A stretch of DNA of 64,000 nucleotides from Chloroflexota bacterium (GTDB lineage: Bacteria; Chloroflexota; Anaerolineae; 4572-78; J111). The position numbers and the translations under genes were made by a program. Positions 16,370-25,000 of the stretch are shown here, piece by piece. Positions within the stretch are counted from its first letter, which is position 1. Each line of letters starts with the position of its first letter. Under the pieces are notes generated by a model that saw only the letters and a list, made by a program, of their open reading frames with translations, was not told the DNA's origin and did no database searches. The stretch covers positions 124,001 to 188,000 of the forward strand of contig BOKF01000013.1 in assembly GCA_016860845.1 (NCBI GenBank), in the 5' to 3' direction.

Positions 16370-17308
16370 ATGAACCATGTCTCACTCACCCGTTTCGCCT
16401 GGTTATCCATCGCTACCGCCCTAGTTACCATTGGCTTTAAACTGAGCGCCTATCTTTTCACCGGCTCGGTCGGCCTGCTCTCCGATGCTCTCGAGTCGCT
16501 GGTGAATCTGGTGGCCGCGATCATCGCCCTGATTATGCTGACTATTTCGGCCCGGCCGCCGGACGAGGAACATGCCTACGGCCACAGCAAAGCCGAATAT
16601 TTTGCCAGCGGCGCTGAAGGTATGTTGATCCTGGTAGCCGCCGTCAGCATCATTGTGACCGCCGTGGGCCGCTTGATCAATCCGCAGCCGCTAGAGCAGG
16701 TTGGCCTGGGGTTAACCGTGTCGGTCGTCGCCTCTTTGATCAATCTGGTCACGGCCCAGGTTCTGTTACGGGCCGGGCGGCGCTACAACTCGATCACGCT
16801 GGAAGCGGACGCAAAACATCTCCTGACCGACGTTTGGACGTCAGGGGGGGTGCTGGTGGGGATTGGCGCGGTCGTCCTGACCGGCTGGGAGCGTTTGGAC
16901 CCGATTATCGCGCTTCTCGTTGCCGCTAATATTGTCTGGTCGGGGGTCGGCCTGGTCCGGCGTTCGGCGCTGGGGTTGATGGATACCGCCCTGCCCGGCG
17001 AGGATCAGGCGGCGATTCAGCAAATTTTAGAACGGTACCGGCAGAAGGGCGTTCAATTTCATGCCCTGCGCACGCGCAGCGCCGCCGCCCGCCGTTTTGT
17101 GTCGGTGCATGTTTTAGTGCCCGGAACCTGGACCGTGCAGCAAGGCCATAATTTGCTGGAACAGATTGAAGCAGACCTGCGCAGCCAGTTCCAGCATATC
17201 ACGGTGTTTACCCATCTTGAGCCGCTGGAAGACACGGCCTCGTGGCAGGATACGACTCTGGATCGGGATAAAATCGCCGCTTCTTCAGGATCAAACAACT
17301 CAACCTGA
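16370..17308 (+). CDS. Cation diffusion facilitator (CDF) metal exporter
   Basis: 312 aa with six predicted membrane helices and a cytosolic C-terminal domain, the CDF length. Conserved features: [12 protein letters not shown] in helix 2, [12 protein letters not shown] in the loop, and [12 protein letters not shown] in helix 5 (HxxxD metal site). It would export Zn2+, Fe2+ or similar in exchange for protons; the ion cannot be fixed from sequence. It is 22 bp downstream of the holin-4_2-type gene and convergent with the rhodanese gene, with stop codons abutting. Confidence 0.9.
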   Translation: MNHVSLTRFAWLSIATALVTIGFKLSAYLFTGSVGLLSDALESLVNLVAAIIALIMLTISARPPDEEHAYGHSKAEYFASGAEGMLILVAAVSIIVTAVGRLINPQPLEQVGLGLTVSVVASLINLVTAQVLLRAGRRYNSITLEADAKHLLTDVWTSGGVLVGIGAVVLTGWERLDPIIALLVAANIVWSGVGLVRRSALGLMDTALPGEDQAAIQQILERYRQKGVQFHALRTRSAAARRFVSVHVLVPGTWTVQQGHNLLEQIEADLRSQFQHITVFTHLEPLEDTASWQDTTLDRDKIAASSGSNNST

Positions 17309-17761
17309 TTATTTAGTGATTAATTCATTCCCGGCGGCCTGCCAGGCTTGCATGCCGCCATCCACCTCGACGATGTTGGTATAGCCCAACTTGACCAAAT
17401 TCCCGGCCGCTTCATCGCTCATGCGGCCGCTGCGGCAGTAAAGCAAAATGCGGGCATTTTTGTCGGCCGGCAGTTGGCTCATATTGGCTTCGATTTCGTT
17501 GTAGGGAATGAAGGCATCGGTTTGGGGCAGCTCGCCTTCGTAGGGAATATGCACATTGATCATGGTGAAATCTTTGTGGGCCAGGGCCGGCTTTAATTGG
17601 TCAACTGAGATGTCCACATAGCCCTGGGCATTTTTGGGCAGGCTAAAAACATCGGCTGGGGCAGATTGGGAAGCAGCCGGGGTGTTGGTCGTTCCGCAGG
17701 CGGCTGTGAACAGCATGGTTAAGGCCAGTAACGCCATCCAGATAAAACGTTTGATCGGCAT
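17309..17761 (-). CDS. Rhodanese-domain lipoprotein
   Basis: 150 aa from the ATG at 17761, preceded by AAGGAG. A lipobox (LFTAAC) at about residue 20 predicts a lipid-anchored, extracytoplasmic protein. The rhodanese fold has its active-site Cys in LLYCRSGRMS and ends in VDGGMQAWQAAG. Such proteins move sulfane sulfur or bind oxyanions outside the cell membrane. Confidence 0.88.
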   Translation of the reverse strand: MPIKRFIWMALLALTMLFTAACGTTNTPAASQSAPADVFSLPKNAQGYVDISVDQLKPALAHKDFTMINVHIPYEGELPQTDAFIPYNEIEANMSQLPADKNARILLYCRSGRMSDEAAGNLVKLGYTNIVEVDGGMQAWQAAGNELITK

Positions 17762-17958
17762 CTTCGATTCTCCTTGCATGGGTTCGGCTTGAGTAAAGGT
17801 TATTTTACTAATTTTACCCGGAGCAGCATCAATTGTCGAACCGGCTGTTTCAAGGGGTGCTCCACTAATATTTTCATTCAGTTTCCCGATAACACTGGAA
17901 TATAGCCAGGGAGTATGGTATTATCAGAACGCCCGCTAATCCCATAAGGAGAAGAAAA

Positions 17959-18528
17959 TTGAAACGCCAAACGCTGGTTGAATATAAAGATGCATCGCCG
18001 GAAATTCAGGCAATCTATGATGAAGTGATGGAAGTTATCGGCAGTCCAGATGTATTCAATTTTCTTAAGGCTTTCGGAAATAATGAGAAAGTGTTACGCG
18101 CCTTCTGGTCAATGCTCAGATATACCCTCTTGGAAGGCGATGTTCCTGCTTTACTTAAACAGTTGATCCTCTTTAGAATATCCATTGAACATGGCAATAC
18201 CTATTGTGCTTCCTTACATGGACGGACAGTCCTTAGAATAGACCCAACCATTACTTATGAAGAATTAATAGCTATGTCTGAGGGGGGGAATATGGATATA
18301 CCAGCTTCTTACGGGATAGCCATTAAACTTGTAACCCAAATGGCCCTGCACCCCAAAACAGTGGCGGCTGAAGATTTTGATTTTGAGGCACAATTACGGG
18401 ATGAAGGATTCTCGGAGCAAGAAATAGATGAACTGATATCCATAGCCGGTTTTGGGGTGCTGCTGAATACTATGACGGATATTGTTCATATACCTACCGA
18501 AGCGTCCCTGGATCCAGCTACCGAATGA
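17959..18528 (+). CDS. Carboxymuconolactone decarboxylase / AhpD-like protein
   Basis: 189 aa starting with TTG at 17959 right after AAGGAGAAG. All-helical, with the AhpD-like core KQLILFRISIEHGN followed by TYCASLHG. The resolving cysteine of the usual CxxC pair is replaced (C-A-S-L-H), leaving one Cys and the His, so classical peroxidase-reductase activity is uncertain. A TATTAT box at 17919-17924 with a weak TGGAAT 17 nt upstream may be its promoter. Confidence 0.7.
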   Translation: MKRQTLVEYKDASPEIQAIYDEVMEVIGSPDVFNFLKAFGNNEKVLRAFWSMLRYTLLEGDVPALLKQLILFRISIEHGNTYCASLHGRTVLRIDPTITYEELIAMSEGGNMDIPASYGIAIKLVTQMALHPKTVAAEDFDFEAQLRDEGFSEQEIDELISIAGFGVLLNTMTDIVHIPTEASLDPATE

Positions 18529-18554
18529 GGTTTGATTTCCAAAATCTGTAATAG

Positions 18555-18626
18555 CCTGGAAGATTGGAAGGCTGGAGGACTGGATAACAGGTAGTGTCCA
18601 ACCTTCCAACCCTCCAGCCTTCCAGG
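18555..18626. repeat. GGAAGGCTGGA inverted repeat, copy 1
   Basis: Left arm with TTGGAAGGCTGGAGG, right arm with CCTCCAGCCTTCCAGG. Ends 10 bp before the ATG of the histidine kinase gene and supplies its AGGAGG Shine-Dalgarno sequence. Same family as 24867-24922 and 48872-48934. Confidence 0.85.
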
Positions 18627-18636
18627 AGGAGCTCTG

Positions 18637-20211
18637 ATGTCAGCAGAAGGATCCCTTTCGAGATTAACCCGGTACGAATCCCTTTTTGAGCTATCCAGTG
18701 AAATTAATACGGCCAGTGAGATTACTCGCGTGGGCGATGTAATGGCCCGCCGGCTCAAGTATGTTGCCGACGTTTTTTCATGGCGCTATCTGAGTATCGA
18801 GGGTGAAAGTATAGGCTCTTCAAACAGTGCAGGGAACGTGCTGATTATTGATGGTTATCAAGGAACGGCGACGCTGACCCATATTCTGCCAGATCATCTG
18901 TCGAGTGTTGAGTCCAAGTTATGGGCAAATCGAAAAACTTGTTTTCTGGCTGGGGAGACGCTTGCCGAAGCGAAAGAGTCTCTGCCCAAGCAGTTCCAAA
19001 AAAATGATATTGTCCAATTATTTGCCTGTCCCCATTTTAGGGCCGGGGAACTTCAGGGTCTATCTATTTTTAGCAGGCGGAGGCAAGCCTTTAATGAATT
19101 AGATATTAAGTTTATCACCTTAGCTGCCCAGTTCTTTCACGAAAAAGTATACATGTTATGGGAGCAGAGAAAGCTGCGTGATCTGGAACAAGCTTATCTG
19201 CAACAAGAAATTATGTTGCGCCAGAATGAAAAATTGGCGACGCTGGGGAAGCTCAGCGCCGGGGTAGCCCATGAGCTTAACAATCCTGCTGCCGCCGCGC
19301 AACGCGGCGCCGAACAGTTGCAAGCTGCCATCATAAAGTTAGATCAGGCCGAATTCAGCTTGGGGCAGTCGAATCTTTCAGCCTCGAAACTTGAAGTTTT
19401 AGAGATGTATACCTGGATGATCCAGGAGCGGGCCAAAGAGCCGCTTGATTTGGATCCATTAAGCCGGAGTGATCAGGAATATGAAGTAGAAACCTGGCTG
19501 ACAGATCAAGGGGTAGAAGATGCCTGGGAGTTGGCTCCTATGCTGGTTAATATCGGCTTTGATTGCTCGAAGTTATCACACCTGGCCGCAAACTTCAGCC
19601 CCGAAGAATTTCCATTGGTTGCGGCTTTGCTGAGTAACAGATATAGCACGTATAATTTGCTGGCCGAAATCGGGCAGGGCACAAGTCGAATTGCTGAGAT
19701 TGTAAAAGCCCTAAAATCATACACTTATCTTGACCAGGCTCCGGTCCAATCTATTGATATTCATGAAGGCTTGAATGATACGCTGGTGATGCTGCGTAGT
19801 AAGCTAAAAGCCGGGATTCAAATCCGGCGTGAATATGCCCAAGACCTGCCTCGGATTGAAGCTTTTGGCAGTGAGCTTAATCAGGTTTGGACCAATATCA
19901 TAGATAATGCGATTAGCGCTATGGAAGGACAAGGCGAGATTGTCTTGAGAACCTATTGGCAAGACGCCTGGGTAATTGTGGAAATTAAGGATACGGGGCC
20001 TGGCATTCCCCAACATATTCAGGCAAAAATCTTTGACCCCTTTTTTACTACCAAACCACCCGGACAAGGCACCGGGCTGGGGTTAAGTATCAGCCACACC
20101 ATCATTGTCCAAAAGCATAAAGGCAAGATTGCGGTTTACTCAAGGGCGGGAGAAACCTGTTTTGAAGTTAAACTCCCCTTAAACTTTGAGACTCCGCAAG
20201 TAGAAGCATAA
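18637..20211 (+). CDS. Sensor histidine kinase, soluble, GAF-like input
   Basis: 524 aa, no membrane segment. Residues ~10-175 look like a GAF-type sensor and ~175-205 a coiled coil. The dimerisation/phosphoacceptor helix has LSAGVAHELNNP with His212. The ATPase has N-box NIIDNAISAM, DTGPGIP and GTGLGLSIS. An unusual helical insertion of ~130 residues (about 230-340) sits between H-box and N-box regions. AGGAGG precedes the ATG. The REC-TrxR fusion follows after 39 bp and is the obvious partner. Such cytosolic kinases sense redox or small ligands; the signal here is unknown. Confidence 0.88.
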   Translation: MSAEGSLSRLTRYESLFELSSEINTASEITRVGDVMARRLKYVADVFSWRYLSIEGESIGSSNSAGNVLIIDGYQGTATLTHILPDHLSSVESKLWANRKTCFLAGETLAEAKESLPKQFQKNDIVQLFACPHFRAGELQGLSIFSRRRQAFNELDIKFITLAAQFFHEKVYMLWEQRKLRDLEQAYLQQEIMLRQNEKLATLGKLSAGVAHELNNPAAAAQRGAEQLQAAIIKLDQAEFSLGQSNLSASKLEVLEMYTWMIQERAKEPLDLDPLSRSDQEYEVETWLTDQGVEDAWELAPMLVNIGFDCSKLSHLAANFSPEEFPLVAALLSNRYSTYNLLAEIGQGTSRIAEIVKALKSYTYLDQAPVQSIDIHEGLNDTLVMLRSKLKAGIQIRREYAQDLPRIEAFGSELNQVWTNIIDNAISAMEGQGEIVLRTYWQDAWVIVEIKDTGPGIPQHIQAKIFDPFFTTKPPGQGTGLGLSISHTIIVQKHKGKIAVYSRAGETCFEVKLPLNFETPQVEA

Positions 20212-20250
20212 TTCTATTGACCAAATAACCTAAGCTCCAGGAGGGGCCTT

Positions 20251-21912
20251 ATGGCCAGTCCCATTATTCTAATCGTTGATGACGACATCCAGGTGTGCAA
20301 CGCGGTTGAGCGTGATTTAAGGCAACATTATCGCCAGGATTATCGCATTATGAAAGCCACATCCGGCGCTGTCGCTTTGGAGGTTGTGCAACGGCTTAAG
20401 CAGCGCAATGACCAGATCGCCCTGTTTCTGGTAGACCAACGCATGCCGGGCATGGAAGGTGTTGAGTTTCTGGCCGAAGCTATGAAATTTTACCCCGCTG
20501 CCCGCAAAGTGTTGCTGACCGCTTATGCCGATACCCAGGCGGCAATTGCCGCCATCAACCTGATCGGGCTGGATCACTACCTGATGAAGCCCTGGAGTCC
20601 CCCGGAACAAAATCTTTATCCCGTTCTGGATGACCTCCTCAGCGATTGGCTGGCCACCGCCGAAATGCCCTTTGATGGCATCCGGGTCGCCGGCACGCTC
20701 TGGTCGGCTAGATCCCACACCATTAAAGACTTCCTGGCTCGCAGTCAAATTCCCTACCAATGGTTGGATATTGAGCAGGATGCCGAAGCCAGGGCTTTGG
20801 TGGAAGCAGTCAACAAGGAACAGCATCGCTTACCTGTCCTCTTTTTCCCCGATGGGAGTACCTTAATTGACCCGCACATCACCACGGTAGCCGAAAAAGT
20901 AGGGCTACGCACGCAAGCCACGCAGCCCTTTTATGATCTCATTATTGTGGGGGCCGGACCGGCTGGATTAGCTGCCGCTGTCTATGGGGCTTCTGAAGGA
21001 TTATGTACCCTGCTTATTGATAAAGAAACCACCGGCGGCCAGGCCGGCACCAGTTCCCGCATTGAAAATTACCTGGGCTTTCCCAATGGGTTGAGCGGCG
21101 CTGATTTGGCTAGACGAGCCACCGCCCAGGCTACCCGCCTGGGAGCCGAGATATTGACGGCGCGAGAGGTCACTCAGATACGCGTGGACGACCCCTATCG
21201 TTTTGTTAAGCTGGCTGATGGAACTGAATTGAGTTGCAAGGCGCTCATCATCGCCACCGGGGTATCATTACGCACCCTTGATATTCTTGGCATTGAAGCC
21301 CTCACCGGAGCCGGGGTTTATTACGGAGCTGCCTTAACCGAGGCCGCCCATTACAAAGGTAAGCCTGTATTTGTGGTGGGTGGAGCCAACTCAGCCGGTC
21401 AGGGAGCTATGTTTTTCTCGCGTTACGCCAGCAAAGTAACCATGCTGGTCCGCGGCAGTTCTCTGCAAAACGGCATGTCGCAATATCTGATTGACCAGAT
21501 CAACGGCACAGAGAACATCGAGGTGCGGGTGCGCACCAGCGTCATCGAAGCCATCGGCACAGACCGGCTGGAAGCGGTGGTGATTAAGGACAATGATACC
21601 GGCGACATCGAAACCGCGCCCGCCGCCGCCCTGTTTGTGTTTATCGGGGCCAAACCCCATTCAGAGTTTGTGGCCGATGTTGTCGAACGAAACGAGGCGG
21701 GCTTCATCTTAACCGGGCCGGATTTGATCCGCGACGGTCGCCGGCCCAAAAACTGGCGGCTGAACCGGGATCCCTTCCTGCTGGAAACCAGCGTGCCCGG
21801 CATCTTTGCGGTGGGTGACATCAGGCAGGACACGATCAGGCGGGTGGCTTCAGCGGTGGGGCAAGGCTCGACAGCAATCAGCTTTGTCCATCAATACTTA
21901 AAAACTGTTTAA
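20251..21912 (+). CDS. Fused response regulator / thioredoxin-fold / thioredoxin reductase-like flavoprotein
   Basis: 553 aa in three parts. Residues 1-130 are a receiver domain with acidic D9/D10/D11, phospho-Asp62 (LFLVDQRMPG), T90 and K113. Residues ~143-220 are a glutaredoxin-like fold (RVAGTLWSARSHTIKDFL), lacking CxxC. Residues ~228-553 are a TrxR-like FAD/NAD(P)H oxidoreductase with GAGPAG (234-239), GGQAGTSSRIENYLGFP and the FAD motif IFAVGDIRQD. Where TrxR carries its redox CxxC, this protein has GVYYGAALTEA, with no cysteine. So it cannot be a standard dithiol reductase; it may be a phospho-controlled NAD(P)H oxidase or use an external thiol. Coupled to the kinase 39 bp upstream. 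Confidence 0.9.
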   Translation: MASPIILIVDDDIQVCNAVERDLRQHYRQDYRIMKATSGAVALEVVQRLKQRNDQIALFLVDQRMPGMEGVEFLAEAMKFYPAARKVLLTAYADTQAAIAAINLIGLDHYLMKPWSPPEQNLYPVLDDLLSDWLATAEMPFDGIRVAGTLWSARSHTIKDFLARSQIPYQWLDIEQDAEARALVEAVNKEQHRLPVLFFPDGSTLIDPHITTVAEKVGLRTQATQPFYDLIIVGAGPAGLAAAVYGASEGLCTLLIDKETTGGQAGTSSRIENYLGFPNGLSGADLARRATAQATRLGAEILTAREVTQIRVDDPYRFVKLADGTELSCKALIIATGVSLRTLDILGIEALTGAGVYYGAALTEAAHYKGKPVFVVGGANSAGQGAMFFSRYASKVTMLVRGSSLQNGMSQYLIDQINGTENIEVRVRTSVIEAIGTDRLEAVVIKDNDTGDIETAPAAALFVFIGAKPHSEFVADVVERNEAGFILTGPDLIRDGRRPKNWRLNRDPFLLETSVPGIFAVGDIRQDTIRRVASAVGQGSTAISFVHQYLKTV

Positions 21913-21954
21913 GTTAATGAGGGTCTGAAACCCGCAGTGTGGAGAGAGACAAGA

Positions 21955-22521
21955 ATGTTAGAGCGCAGCAAGCTGTGGCCGTGGCTGGCAATTACCGCCG
22001 TTTTGATCCTGGCAGCGGTTGCGCTTCACCTCCAGGGGCGTTTTTGGTGGTGTACCTGCGGCCGGATTTATCTGTGGGCGGGCGACATCTGGAGTTCGGA
22101 CAATTCGCAGCACCTGCTTGACCCGTACAGCTTCACCCATATCCTGCACGGTTTCGTCTTTTTCTGGCTGCTGGCCTGGGGTTTGCCCCGGCTGGCCCCG
22201 GCCTGGCAGCTCTGCCTGGCCCTGACCGTCGAGGCACTGTGGGAGGTGATCGAGAATTCCGAGTTCATCATCCAGCGTTACCGCGAGGCAACCCTGGCGC
22301 TCGGCTACAATGGCGATACCATCGTCAATTCCCTGAGCGACATCCTGCTCTGCGGCCTGGGCTTCGTGCTGGCCCGGCAGCTTGGTTTCCGCCGCTCGCT
22401 GGCGCTCTTTGTGATAACAGAACTGGTCTTACTGCTCTGGATCAAGGACAGCCTGATTTTGAATGTGATCATGCTGCTCTACCCCATCGAAGCGATCAAA
22501 GCGTGGCAGGTGGGGCAATAA
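21955..22521 (+). CDS. DUF2585 (UPF0314) membrane protein
   Basis: 188 aa from the ATG at 21955; a GTG six codons upstream is possible. Several membrane helices with the family signature WWCTCGRIYLW, SQHLLDPYSFTHILHGF and EALWEVIENSEF. Function unknown. It follows the REC-TrxR gene by 42 bp and could be its last operon member; it is convergent with the SH3-domain gene, 4 bp apart. Confidence 0.85.
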   Translation: MLERSKLWPWLAITAVLILAAVALHLQGRFWWCTCGRIYLWAGDIWSSDNSQHLLDPYSFTHILHGFVFFWLLAWGLPRLAPAWQLCLALTVEALWEVIENSEFIIQRYREATLALGYNGDTIVNSLSDILLCGLGFVLARQLGFRRSLALFVITELVLLLWIKDSLILNVIMLLYPIEAIKAWQVGQ

Positions 22522-22525
22522 CACT

Positions 22526-23458
22526 TTACCAATTCTTGCGCCAATTGGCGGTGACGATGGATTTGTCGTAAGTCACCTCGACCTCAATCGGCTCCGACAG
22601 CGCGCCCGTGGCGGTGCGCTGGTCGGCGGTGGTCACGATCGTCAGAACCCATTTGCAAGGGACCGGCTTGGTCGCCAGCGTAATATCGTAAAAGCCGGGC
22701 GGCCAATTGGCCCCTTCGTTGTTCAACCCCCCAACAGGGCCAGAGGGGTTGGAGATGGCGGAGAAACCGCCGCAACTGGCCTGAACGTAGACTCCGTTGA
22801 CCGGGTTGCCGGCGGCATCGGTGATATTGCCCAGAAAACGGGTCAGGCCGTAGTTGGTGTCGGCGTACCAACCGGTCGGCTCGAACTGGTACTTGGGCTT
22901 CTCCGGGGTAGGCGTCGCCGCCGGGGTTGGAGTAGCCGGCGGCGGCGGGGCGGCGACCACCGGCACATTGGCCGTGTTGCTGGCCTGGACCACCGAATTG
23001 GCCACCCAGCCGCTCGCTCCATCGGCGTTGCTGATCTGCCACCACGAAGCTTCGTTGTTGCGCCCCGTAATCGGCGCCACCAAATTCGGCGGCAGCGCGG
23101 CAACGACCGGGTAATCTGTGCCGGGACCGGAACGGACATTGACCGTACTGGCGGCGGCCAATTGCGGTCCTGGGGTCGGCGTCAGCGTCGGGGTAGGCGG
23201 CACAGGCGTCGGCGTGTCCGGGAGGGGGGTCGGGCTGGGGACGAGCGTCGGCGTCGCGGTGGCTGTAGGAGATGGGGTGGCCGTAGGAATGGCGACCACC
23301 GCCGTCGGCGGGACAGGGGTAAAGGTGGGCGCGGGCGTCCGGGTGATCTGGACAGCTTCGCTGCGCACCCGGAAAAGCCAGGCGAACAGGGCGGTTGCCG
23401 CCAGGTACAGGACGAGAATCAACAAAACGATCAGGCTGAGATAGCGAACTTTTTGCAT
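22526..23458 (-). CDS. Membrane-anchored SH3b protein with Pro/Thr stalk
   Basis: 310 aa: N-terminal membrane anchor (about 8-30), a long Pro/Thr linker (about 40-98, repeated TPT/PTP), a bacterial SH3 domain (about 100-165, VNVRSGPGTDYPVV), a second Pro/Ala/Thr linker and a C-terminal beta domain (about 195-300, FEPTGWYADTNYG). Exposed on the outer face of the membrane. The linker and domain order match the protein at 28046-29110, whose C-terminal part has the same FTPTGWHASGN motif, so the two are paralogues. Ligand unknown; SH3b domains often bind peptidoglycan. Confidence 0.85.
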   Translation of the reverse strand: MQKVRYLSLIVLLILVLYLAATALFAWLFRVRSEAVQITRTPAPTFTPVPPTAVVAIPTATPSPTATATPTLVPSPTPLPDTPTPVPPTPTLTPTPGPQLAAASTVNVRSGPGTDYPVVAALPPNLVAPITGRNNEASWWQISNADGASGWVANSVVQASNTANVPVVAAPPPPATPTPAATPTPEKPKYQFEPTGWYADTNYGLTRFLGNITDAAGNPVNGVYVQASCGGFSAISNPSGPVGGLNNEGANWPPGFYDITLATKPVPCKWVLTIVTTADQRTATGALSEPIEVEVTYDKSIVTANWRKNW

Positions 23459-23511
23459 TGCTCATAGTCTAGCCAGCTAACTGGGAATCGGCAAATGAGG
23501 CAAATTGTTAC

Positions 23512-23546
23512 AATCTCGTTCCCAAACTGAGTTTGGGAACGAGATT
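23512..23546. repeat. 35-nt near-perfect palindrome
   Basis: AATCTCGTTCCCAAACT and its complement flank one central base: 17-bp arms. Of a type (CTCGTTCCCAAAC...) common as dispersed extragenic palindromes. Confidence 0.9.
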
Positions 23547-23555
23547 GCATAAATG

Positions 23556-23585
23556 CGGAGTGTCAAAGTGCACTTTGACACTCCG
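23556..23585. repeat. 30-nt perfect palindrome
   Basis: CGGAGTGTCAAAGTG and its exact reverse complement with no spacer, 9 bp after the first palindrome and overlapping nothing coding. Lies 13 bp past the stop of the aminotransferase gene, so it may act as its transcript end. Confidence 0.9.
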
Positions 23586-23598
23586 TACCCAGAGCAAG

Positions 23599-24840
23599 CT
23601 AGACCAGAACAGCCTGAGTCGCGCGTATTTTGTCGTAAAGAACTCGCCCCAGCCGGGCGATACCCTCGCGGATGCTGGCGGGCGTGGCATTGGAGAAGTT
23701 CAGGCGCAAGGTGTTCTCGCCGCCGCCGTTGGGGAACATGGGCGCGCCGGGGACAAAGGCGACTTTGGCCGCCAGGGCCGCGGGCAGCAGCTCTGCCCCG
23801 TTAACGCCCTCCGGCAGCGTGACCCACAAAAACAGGCCGCCGTCGGGCCGGGTCCAATGCACGCCCGGCGGAAAGTGCTCGGCCAGGGCAGCCAGCATCA
23901 CGTCGCGCCGCTCCCGGTAAACCTTCTGGATAAGCGGCACGTGCTGCCGCAAAAAGCCGTCGCGAACGGCCTCGTAGGCAATCATCTGGTTAAAGGTGGC
24001 CGAATGGAGGTCGGCCCCCTGTTTGGCCTGGACCAATTTTCGGATCACTTCTCCAGGGGCCACAATCCAGGCCAGGCGTAGGCCGGGCACCAGGGTTTTG
24101 GAAAACGTGCTCAGGTAAATCACGTGACCTTCATAAGCCCCCTTGCCATTCGTCGAGGCGGGACCGGCCAGCGCCAGCAAGCTCGGCAGGGCGTCGCCCT
24201 CAAAGCGAAGCTGGCCGTAGGCGTCATCTTCGATGATGGGGACGCCGTAACGGCCGGCCAATTCAACCAGGCGCTGGCGGCGTTCCAGGGTTAATGTTAC
24301 CCCGGTGGGGTTTTGAAAGGTGGGCAGACTGTAAATCAGTTTCGGCCCGACCCGTAGCGCAGGCTCCAGTTCCGCCGTGAGCATGCCTTGCTCGTCCGCA
24401 GGAATCGCCAGGTATTCGGCCTCGTAAGCATTCCAAGCCTGGAGCGCGCCCATATAGGTCGGCGCTTCGACCACCAGGTGGTCGCCGGAGTTGATAAAGA
24501 TTTTGCCCAGCAGGTCAAGGGCCTGCTGCGAGCCGGAGGTAATGAGAATATTGTCGGGCGAGATGGCAAGGCCGGAGGTGGACGTGTCGTTAGCCAGCCA
24601 CTCGCGCAAAGGGCGATAGCCCTCGGTGGTGCTGTATTGCAGCGCCTGGGGGCCAAAATCACGCAGCACCCGCTCGGCGGCTACGGCCATTTCCTCCACC
24701 GGAAACAGGTCGGGCGCGGGCAGTCCCCCGGCAAATGAGATCATGTCCGGCTGCTCGGTCACTTTGAGCAGTTCGCGAATGGCCGAACTGGTCATACGCC
24801 GGGTTCGTTGGGCGTAACGATGAGTCCAAGAGATGGGCAT
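23599..24840 (-). CDS. PLP-dependent aminotransferase, LysN / 2-aminoadipate type
   Basis: 413 aa, fold-type I aminotransferase. ISFAGGLPAPDLFP at the N-terminus, YSTTEGYRPLREWL, NPTGVTLTLERR and the PLP lysine in STFSKTLVPGLRLAW place it with LysN-like and MocR-C-terminal-like enzymes. There is no GntR DNA-binding domain, so it is an enzyme rather than a MocR regulator. These enzymes transaminate 2-aminoadipate, aromatic or branched-chain amino acids. No lysine-pathway genes lie nearby. Confidence 0.88.
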   Translation of the reverse strand: MPISWTHRYAQRTRRMTSSAIRELLKVTEQPDMISFAGGLPAPDLFPVEEMAVAAERVLRDFGPQALQYSTTEGYRPLREWLANDTSTSGLAISPDNILITSGSQQALDLLGKIFINSGDHLVVEAPTYMGALQAWNAYEAEYLAIPADEQGMLTAELEPALRVGPKLIYSLPTFQNPTGVTLTLERRQRLVELAGRYGVPIIEDDAYGQLRFEGDALPSLLALAGPASTNGKGAYEGHVIYLSTFSKTLVPGLRLAWIVAPGEVIRKLVQAKQGADLHSATFNQMIAYEAVRDGFLRQHVPLIQKVYRERRDVMLAALAEHFPPGVHWTRPDGGLFLWVTLPEGVNGAELLPAALAAKVAFVPGAPMFPNGGGENTLRLNFSNATPASIREGIARLGRVLYDKIRATQAVLV

Positions 24841-24866
24841 AGTCGAGTGTCTCCTAAATTTGGGAG

Positions 24867-24922
24867 TTGGAAGGCTGGAGGTTTGGAGGGTTGGAAAAAT
24901 TACTAACCTTCCAGCCTTCCAG
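24867..24922. repeat. GGAAGGCTGGA inverted repeat, copy 2
   Basis: TTGGAAGGCTGGAGG ... AACCTTCCAGCCTTCCAG, just upstream of the aminotransferase gene start. See copies at 18555-18626 and 48872-48934. Confidence 0.85.
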
Positions 24923-25000
24923 TCATATTAGCATCAGTGGGACTATTTGAGTATAGCCAATTAACTCAGGCCGCGTGAGGCCAATCCGGTTATTTCAGCT

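Noticed and set aside
22584..23465. 293-aa minus-strand frame overlapping the SH3 protein
   Set aside because: Low-complexity Arg/Pro/His-rich translation of the repetitive linker DNA in another frame.
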